From contig NZ_JAJSOO010000001.1 of NCBI RefSeq assembly GCF_029428875.1, positions 4,526,001-4,590,000 on the forward strand: a stretch of 64,000 nucleotides of DNA. The letters are read 5' to 3'. This stretch comes from Streptomyces sp. JH34 (GTDB lineage Bacteria; Actinomycetota; Actinomycetes; Streptomycetales; Streptomycetaceae). The position numbers were made by a program, and so were the translations under genes. Position 1 is the first letter of the stretch, and each line of letters begins with the position of its first letter. Under the pieces are notes generated by a model that saw only the letters and a list, made by a program, of their open reading frames with translations, was not told the DNA's origin and searched no databases. Below are positions 58,760 through 64,000 of this stretch, piece by piece.

Positions 58760-59632
58760 CTACTCGCAGGCGACTCCGTCGCCGTCCCGGTCCAGGTGGG
58801 ATCCGTATCCGGGATCCCCTCGGTGGATGGGGGCAGCCCCCGCGGCGCGCACGGCGGTGCAGTTGGCGTAGGAGGTGCTGCCACCGCCGGTGGAACCGCC
58901 GCCCGAGCTCCCGCCCGAGGATCCGCCGCTCGAACCCGACGATCCGTACGGCTCGCAGCCGACGCCGTCGCCGTCCCGGTCCAGGTGGGCGGCGTAACCG
59001 CGCTCACCGCGCCGGACTGGCGCAGCCCCGGCGGCCCGTGCGGCGTCGCAGTTCTCGTAGTACACGGACGGTTCGGCGGGCTTCGTGGCCTTCGCCTTGG
59101 GAGCCGGCGCGACCGTGGGCGTCGGGGTCGGCGTGGGCGTGGGCGTCGGGGTGGGTGTGGGAGTCGGCTCGGAGACGGTGATCCGTACGACGGCACTGTC
59201 ATCCGCCGGGCCCTTGCTCCTGCCCTTCAGGGCCACCTCGTACGTGAACTCGTCCTCGCCCGCGTACCCGTCGGCCGGGGTGTAGGCGAAGGCGCTCCCT
59301 TCGACGGTGACGGTGCCGTGCGCGGCCGGGCTCTTCGTGGTCAGGGTGAAGTCGGCAGCCCCGTACGTGGCGAGGAGCGCGGCGTCGGTTCCGTCCTCCA
59401 GTTTCACGAGGTCGTTGGCGAGTGCCGCGATCGTGATCTCCTGCCCGGCCTCCGCGCCCGCCGTGTCGTCGGCGAGCGCGAGCGTCCGCTCCGCGGTGGG
59501 TGACGCCGTCGCGGCCGCGGGCTTCGCGTCCGGGCCCGTTCCCCCGTCGCTCCCGCATCCCGCCAGGACCAGTGCCAGGACCGCGGCCCCCGCCGACGTC
59601 GTCAGCCTGCCCCGTGTCGCGCGTGTGTTCAT
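58760..59632 (-). CDS. Lipoprotein with cadherin-like domain and two Excalibur calcium motifs
   Basis: A 290-residue lipoprotein: signal and lipobox VLAGC (Cys26), a cadherin/Ig-like domain at about 50-150 (GSAFAYTPADGYAGEDEFTYEV), a (Pro-Thr)-rich spacer, and two tandem Excalibur motifs (YENCDAARAAGAAPVRRG and YANCTAVRAAGAAPIHRG, each ending DRDGDGVxCE), small Ca-binding extracellular modules with paired Cys. A Gly/Ser linker joins them. Function unknown. ATG at 59632. Confidence 0.9.
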   Translation of the reverse strand: MNTRATRGRLTTSAGAAVLALVLAGCGSDGGTGPDAKPAAATASPTAERTLALADDTAGAEAGQEITIAALANDLVKLEDGTDAALLATYGAADFTLTTKSPAAHGTVTVEGSAFAYTPADGYAGEDEFTYEVALKGRSKGPADDSAVVRITVSEPTPTPTPTPTPTPTPTPTVAPAPKAKATKPAEPSVYYENCDAARAAGAAPVRRGERGYAAHLDRDGDGVGCEPYGSSGSSGGSSGGSSGGGSTGGGSTSYANCTAVRAAGAAPIHRGDPGYGSHLDRDGDGVACE

Positions 59633-59830
59633 GTGCCCCCCAAGGTGCTCTGTGGTGCTGTGCAGCCGAGGGGATGCTCGCAGCGGCGGCCGGGCCGGAC
59701 GGTGTCCTCCACGAAAAGGAGGCGAAATTGTGATGAAGATGTGGAGGAGGGGTGTGGGCGTCTTGGAGGTGGAGATCCTGCGGCCCGGCCGTCCGCGTGC
59801 CCCCGGTGCATCGGAGCACCCCGGGGTGGT

Positions 59831-60724
59831 TCAGTTCATGGCCTGCGTGCCGATGACGTCGAGCAGGGCGAGCCGGGCGGCGGCCTCGCTGCCCGGGGCG
59901 GCGGTGTAGGCGACGACCCGCAGGTCGCTGCCCGCGGCGACCAGGACGTCGCAGTCGAGGGTGAGCGCCCCGGCCTCCGGGTGGTTGACGGTCTTGGTGG
60001 CCGACTCGTGGGTGCCCACGATGCCCGAGTCCCACAGCTCGGCGAACACCGCTCCGGTCTCCCGCAGTTCCTTGACCAGGGAGCGCAGTCCCAGGTCGGC
60101 GGGGTAGCGGGCGGTCGCCGCCCTGAGGTCGGCGACCACGGCCGCCTCGAAGGCGGAGCGCTGCTCGGGGGTCTGGCTGATCCGGCCGTGGCGACCGGTG
60201 AAGTGCCGCCAGGCGATGTTGCGTTCGCGGCCGCGCAGTGCGGACGGATCGCCGAGCAGCGCCGCCCAGGAGGGGTTCCACTCGACGAGGTTCCACGCGG
60301 CGTCGTGGACGCTCAGCGGGGCACCGTTCAGCTGGTCGAGCAGCCTGCGGAGTCCGGGCGGGATATGGGTCGGGACGTGGCCGGGCCCGGGTTCGGGCTG
60401 TCCGGCGAGGAGGTACAGGTAGGTGCGTTCGTCCGCCGTCAGCCGCAGGGCGCGGGCCAGGGAGGCGAGGACCTGCGGCGAGGGGGACGTGGCCCGGCCC
60501 TGTTCGAGGCGGGTGATGTAGTCGACGGACAGGGCGGCGAGCTGGGCCAGCTCCTCGCGCCGGAGCCCTGCAGCCCGGCGGACCCCGCCGGCGGGCAGGC
60601 CGACCGTGGTGGGGGAGAGCCGGTCGCGCCAGCCGTGCAGGGCGTTGCCCAGGTCGTTGGTGCCAGGGCCTCTCGACCGGTTCCCGGCCGGGGCCCGGGG
60701 CGGTGACTCCTCGGATGCGCTCAC
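59831..60724 (-). CDS. XRE-family regulator with MmyB-like domain
   Basis: A 297-residue regulator: helix-turn-helix at about 50-95 (GLRREELAQLAALSVDYITRLEQGR) and a MmyB-like ligand-binding domain (PLSVHDAAWNLVEWNPSWAALLGDP). This class usually controls a divergent oxidoreductase; here an SDR gene starts 135 bases away on the other strand. GTG at 60724 is the likely start although GGAGGG is very close to it; the N-terminal ~45 residues are disordered. Confidence 0.87.
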   Translation of the reverse strand: MSASEESPPRAPAGNRSRGPGTNDLGNALHGWRDRLSPTTVGLPAGGVRRAAGLRREELAQLAALSVDYITRLEQGRATSPSPQVLASLARALRLTADERTYLYLLAGQPEPGPGHVPTHIPPGLRRLLDQLNGAPLSVHDAAWNLVEWNPSWAALLGDPSALRGRERNIAWRHFTGRHGRISQTPEQRSAFEAAVVADLRAATARYPADLGLRSLVKELRETGAVFAELWDSGIVGTHESATKTVNHPEAGALTLDCDVLVAAGSDLRVVAYTAAPGSEAAARLALLDVIGTQAMN

Positions 60725-60859
60725 CCCTCCAGTATCCGCGCGGGGCCGCCGCACAGCCTGGTACCGGCAGTCCACCCGATGCGGCGGGTACTCCCTGTGC
60801 CCCGGAGACACGAGGACGGTGGAGGCACGACCTCTTCCGACGGACACAGGAGCGCCGCC

Positions 60860-61555
60860 ATGACCACCACCCTCATCACCGGAGCGAACAAGGGCCTCGG
60901 CTTCGAGACCGCCCGCCGCCTCGTCGAGGCGGGGCACACCGTCTACGCCGGGGCCCGTGACGCCGGGCGCGGCGAGGAGGCCGCGGCACGGCTCGGGGCG
61001 CGCTTCGTGCAACTCGACATCACCGACGAGGACTCCGTCGAGGCCGCCGCGGCCTTCGTGGAGAAGGACGCCGGCCGGCTGGACGTCCTGGTCAACAACG
61101 CGGGGATCAGCGGTGCCCGCAAGCCGGTGGGCGAGATGACCGGGACGGACATGCGCAACACCTACGAGACCAACGTCTTCGGCGCCGTACGTGTGACCAG
61201 GGCGTTCCTTCCGCTGCTGGAGGCGGGTCAGGCTCCGGTCGTCGTCAACGTGGCGAGCGGTCTCGGCTCACTGGCGGCGACGAATGACCCGAACCGCATC
61301 GAGTACACGGTGGCGGCGCTGGACTACAACTCGTCCAAGACCGCCCTGGTCATGGTGAATTCGCAGTACGCGAAGGCCTACCCCGGCATCAGGTTCAACG
61401 CCGTGGACCCCGGTTACACAGCCACCGACCTCAACGGTCACACCGGGCACAACACGGTCGAGGAGGGAGCGGACATCATCGTGCGCATGGCCCTGATCGG
61501 GGCGGACGGCCCGACCGGCGGGTTCTTCGACGCGGCCGGCCCCGCCGCCTGGTGA
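60860..61555 (+). CDS. Short-chain dehydrogenase/reductase
   Basis: A 231-residue classical SDR. NAD(P) motif TGANKGLG (residues 6-13), NNAG, and catalytic Ser in VNVASGLGSL with YNSSK (Tyr/Lys); the cofactor loop has AGARDAG, favouring NADPH. Related to carbonyl-reductase-type SDRs; the substrate is unknown. ATG at 60860 follows AGGAG. Probably controlled by the divergent MmyB-type regulator. Confidence 0.9.
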   Translation: MTTTLITGANKGLGFETARRLVEAGHTVYAGARDAGRGEEAAARLGARFVQLDITDEDSVEAAAAFVEKDAGRLDVLVNNAGISGARKPVGEMTGTDMRNTYETNVFGAVRVTRAFLPLLEAGQAPVVVNVASGLGSLAATNDPNRIEYTVAALDYNSSKTALVMVNSQYAKAYPGIRFNAVDPGYTATDLNGHTGHNTVEEGADIIVRMALIGADGPTGGFFDAAGPAAW

Positions 61556-61622
61556 ACCCGGTGCCCGGGCCGGGCCGGTATTTCGATGGCCGGGCGTCAG
61601 GGTGCGCCCGTACGGTGCGCGC

Positions 61623-62099
61623 ATGACTACGCAGCTCCGCCTGGAGAAGGTGACCCCGGCCAACGTCCTCGACGCCTGCCGGCTGAAGGTCGCACCCGAG
61701 CAGGAACGGTTCGTCTCGCCGGTGGCCAGGTCCCTGGCCGAGGCCTACGCCGATCCCGGCACGGCCTGGCCCCGGCTGATCTTCGACGGCGAGCGGCTGG
61801 TCGGCTTCGTGATGGCCTTCTTCGACGTCCGGTTCGATCCCGCGGACCCGGAGGACCGGCCCCGCTCCGGACTCTGGCGCCTCGCCGTCGCCGCCGGGGA
61901 GCAGGGCCGTGGGTACGGCCGCTTCGCGGTGGGTGCGGTGTGCGAGGAGATCAGGCGGCGCGGCGGGAGCCGGGTGACGGTGACCTGGGGGGAGGGGGAG
62001 CACGGGCCGGAGGAGTTCTATCTGCGGCTCGGGTTCCGGAAGACCGGCGAGATGAGCGAGGACGAGGTCGTCGGCGAGCTGGACCTGCCCCGCGGGTGA
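61623..62099 (+). CDS. GNAT-family acetyltransferase
   Basis: A 158-residue Gcn5-related N-acetyltransferase. The acetyl-CoA loop is visible as LAVAAGEQGRGYGRFAV, and the final strand EEFYLRLGFRKTGE. The N-terminal half (LRLEKVTPANVLDACRLKVAPEQERFV) resembles spermidine or diamine acetyltransferases. Substrate unassigned. ATG at 61623. Confidence 0.9.
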   Translation: MTTQLRLEKVTPANVLDACRLKVAPEQERFVSPVARSLAEAYADPGTAWPRLIFDGERLVGFVMAFFDVRFDPADPEDRPRSGLWRLAVAAGEQGRGYGRFAVGAVCEEIRRRGGSRVTVTWGEGEHGPEEFYLRLGFRKTGEMSEDEVVGELDLPRG

Positions 62100-62261
62100 C
62101 CCGTCCCCGGTGATCCACATGCGGTCCGTGGCCGGGGGCGCGAGGATCGGGGATACGGGCGGTGGCCCGGTTCGCGCCAAGGCCCTCTCGGGCCGGTTCT
62201 CCCTTCCAGGCGCACCGGTCCGCCTCCCGGCCTGACGGTCAGGGGGGTCTGGAGGTGACGG

Positions 62262-63242
62262 ATGCCACGGCCCCTGTGGACGGGAGCGATCAGCTTCGGG
62301 CTGGTCACCATCCCGATCAAGGTGGTGTCCGCCACCGAGAACCACTCGATCTCCTTCCACCAGTACCACCGCGAGGACATGGGCCGGATCCGCACCCGCA
62401 AGGTGTGCGAGCTCGACGGCGAGGTCCTGTCGCAGGAGGAGATCGGCAAGGGTTACGAGGTCGCCAAGGACCGGACCGTGCCCGTCACGGACGAGGAGCT
62501 CGACCGGATGCCGCTGCCCACGGCGAAGGCCATCGAGATCGTCGCGTTCGTCGAGGCCGACAGCATCGACCCCGTGCGGATCAGCGACAGCTACTACCTC
62601 GCTGTCGACGGCCAGGTCGCCGCGAAGCCGTACGCGCTGCTGCGGAAGGCACTGGAGCGCAGCGACAAGGTCGCCGTCGCGAAGTTCGCCTGGCACAACC
62701 GTGAGCGCCTCGGTCTGCTCCGGGTGCGGGAGGACGCGATCGTGCTCCACTCGATGCGCTGGCCGGACGAGATCCGCAGCCCGGAGACCCTCGCCCCGCG
62801 GGAGACCGAGCTGGACGAGGACGAGATCGAGCGTGCCGTGCAGCTCACCGACAGCATGGCCCTGGACGACATCTCCGGCTTCCGCGACCGCTACCGGGAG
62901 GCGCTGGAGGAACTGCTCGCGGCCAAGTCCGAGGGCAAGGCCCTTCCGGCTGCCGCGGGGGCCGAGGAGGAGGAACCGGGGAAGGTCATGGACCTGATGG
63001 CCGCCCTGAACGCGTCCGTGAAGGAGGCCAGGGAGACGCGGGGCGAGGACGCGACCGTGCACGAGATGACGCCGGGCAAGCCCCGCGCCCGGAAGAAGGC
63101 AGCCCCGGCGGGCAAGGAGACGGCGGCGAAGAGGACGGCGGGGAAGAAGGCGGCGGCGAAGAAGACCGCGTCGAAGAAGACGACGGCGGCGAGGAAGCAG
63201 CCGGCCGCGAAGACGGCCGCGAAGAAGCGCACCGCCTCCTGA
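62262..63242 (+). CDS. ku: Ku DNA end-binding protein (NHEJ)
   Basis: A 326-residue bacterial Ku homodimer subunit. The front ARPLWTGAISFGLVTIPIKV-type motif (here PRPLWTGAISFGLVTIPIKV) is diagnostic; the core ends near residue 250. The last ~60 residues are a Lys/Ala-rich tail (KKAAAKKTASKKTTAARK), as in actinomycete Ku proteins, which helps DNA binding. It recruits LigD, whose ligase part is encoded convergently just beyond. ATG at 62262 follows GGAGGTGACGG. Double-strand break repair matters in non-dividing spores. Confidence 0.95.
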   Translation: MPRPLWTGAISFGLVTIPIKVVSATENHSISFHQYHREDMGRIRTRKVCELDGEVLSQEEIGKGYEVAKDRTVPVTDEELDRMPLPTAKAIEIVAFVEADSIDPVRISDSYYLAVDGQVAAKPYALLRKALERSDKVAVAKFAWHNRERLGLLRVREDAIVLHSMRWPDEIRSPETLAPRETELDEDEIERAVQLTDSMALDDISGFRDRYREALEELLAAKSEGKALPAAAGAEEEEPGKVMDLMAALNASVKEARETRGEDATVHEMTPGKPRARKKAAPAGKETAAKRTAGKKAAAKKTASKKTTAARKQPAAKTAAKKRTAS

Positions 63243-63279
63243 GCGCCCCGGGGCCGGCGTGCGCCCCGGGGGAGGTCCG

Positions 63280-64000
63280 TCACCCGAGGTCGTCCGGGGC
63301 GAGGTCCGGCCGCAGCCGGTGCCAGGAGGGCTGCCGCAGCCGCCCCGCCTTCGTCCGGGTCGAGTAGCGCACCTCGCCGACGAGTCGGGGCAGCACCCAC
63401 CGCGCACCGGCGACCGGGGGTTTCTCGTCGAACGGGCAGGTGTCGACGGCGGCGACGCGGAGCAGCCCGGCGAGCCGGGTCCTCTCGGCGTCGCTCCACC
63501 CGGTGCCGACGCTGCCCGCGTAGCGCAGGCCGCCCGGGTGCCGTTCACCGACCAGCAGCGCCCCCGGCAGACCGCCCAGCCGGCCCCGCCCGGGCACCCA
63601 GCCACCGACGACCACGTCCACCGTGTGGGCATGGCGGATCTTGATCCACGTACGGGCGCGGACCCCCGGCTCGTACACCGAGCTCAGCCGCTTCGCGACC
63701 AGCCCCTCGAGACCGGCCTCCCGCGTCATCGTCAGCGCCTGCTCGCCGTGCCCCACGACGACGGCGGGCGTCGACCAGTGCGGACCGTCCAGCCCGAGCC
63801 CTTCGAGCGCCGCCCGCCGCTCGGTCCAGGGCAGCCGGACGAGGTTCCGGTCGCCCAGGAACACGGCGTCGAACAGCACCAGGTGCGCCGGTACCCGCTG
63901 CGCCATGCGGGCGGCCTTCGCGGGCGACCCCGAGAGGCCCATGCGCGATTGCAGCCGCTCGAAGTCGCTGCGCCCCTGGTCGTCCAGCGCGACGATCTCA
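63280..64000 (-). CDS. ligD: ATP-dependent DNA ligase domain of LigD (cut by right edge)
   Basis: The last 239 residues of an ATP-dependent ligase; the frame is open to base 64000. Visible are ALDDQGRSDFERLQSRMG, ALEGLVAKRL (motif IV, EGLVxK), ARTWIKIRHAHTVDVVVGG (motif V) and the OB-fold ending in EVRYSTRT, PSWHRLRPD. This is the LigD-type ligase used with Ku in NHEJ. Whether polymerase and nuclease domains are fused lies outside the window; Streptomyces often has a stand-alone ligase. The stop is 38 bases from the ku stop. Confidence 0.92.
   Translation of the reverse strand, partial: EIVALDDQGRSDFERLQSRMGLSGSPAKAARMAQRVPAHLVLFDAVFLGDRNLVRLPWTERRAALEGLGLDGPHWSTPAVVVGHGEQALTMTREAGLEGLVAKRLSSVYEPGVRARTWIKIRHAHTVDVVVGGWVPGRGRLGGLPGALLVGERHPGGLRYAGSVGTGWSDAERTRLAGLLRVAAVDTCPFDEKPPVAGARWVLPRLVGEVRYSTRTKAGRLRQPSWHRLRPDLAPDDLG

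Noticed and set aside
1..64000. Secondary-metabolite gene cluster
   Set aside because: No polyketide, peptide, terpene or RiPP core genes were seen; the window is mainly conserved primary metabolism and envelope genes.

Overview
The window is about 70% G+C, almost fully coding, with third-position G/C bias, many GTG starts, AGGAGG-like ribosome sites and strong hairpin terminators. Together with an SsgA-like sporulation protein, DasR-type operators beside N-acetylglucosamine PTS genes, DUF2017/DUF3618 proteins and a bacterial Ku with a histone-like lysine tail, this points to a Streptomyces chromosome, in a mostly conserved central region. The order pncB-clpS-DUF2017-mec-cysO-cysM-(metallo-hydrolase)-rph-rdgB is also the order known from mycobacteria (Rv1330c to Rv1341). 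No integrase, transposase, insertion sequence, CRISPR array or biosynthetic gene cluster was seen.

Layout. 0-1.0 kb: edge of a secreted WXG/ESX-type effector locus. 1.7-5.3 kb: IclR regulator, a Lon-like S16 protein, then an arsR-small ORF-MFS operon read leftwards behind a clear palindromic operator. 5.3-9.6 kb: an Lrp/AsnC gene followed by a four-gene osmoprotectant (OpuC-type) ABC operon. 9.7-14.5 kb: hppD (tyrosine catabolism), a TPR membrane protein, a GlcD-like flavin oxidase and an SsgA-like gene. 14.7-20.6 kb: two RDD membrane proteins, a small membrane protein, a large secreted M6 metalloprotease. 20.6-23.8 kb: NAD salvage (pncA, pncB) and clpS-DUF2017. 24.1-27.7 kb: amino-acid permease, then the CysO sulfur-carrier route of cysteine synthesis (mec, a cysteine-rich leader peptide, cysO, cysM). 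27.7-34.6 kb: membrane-anchored PemK-like protein, metallo-hydrolase, DasR-controlled nagE2/nagE1/nagF, rph, a lipoprotein, rdgB and tRNA-Leu(UAG).

34.6-39.2 kb is the main accessory island: an HNH remnant, a full-length YwqJ-type deaminase toxin, a SUKH-3 immunity gene, a second orphan deaminase tip and a second SUKH-3 gene in one overlapping operon, then a decayed reading frame. 39.2-49.8 kb: ProP-like transporter, Bcp peroxiredoxin, DUF3618, GroES-like protein, a guanidine-III (mini-ykkC) riboswitch in front of a SugE/Gdx exporter, a class A penicillin-binding protein, an ABC-2 exporter, an NTF2-like protein and an XRE regulator. 49.9-64 kb: DUF1707 protein, SGNH esterase, DUF445 protein, argG, two deletion scars (an MFS/TetR fusion and a collapsed aldolase) around a lipoprotein and a DeoR regulator, an RCC1-like secreted protein, an Excalibur lipoprotein, a regulator/SDR pair, a GNAT enzyme, and the NHEJ pair ku and ligD (ligase part, cut by the right edge).

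Gene functions rest on motif and family recognition by eye; starts were chosen from ribosome sites, overlaps and family length.
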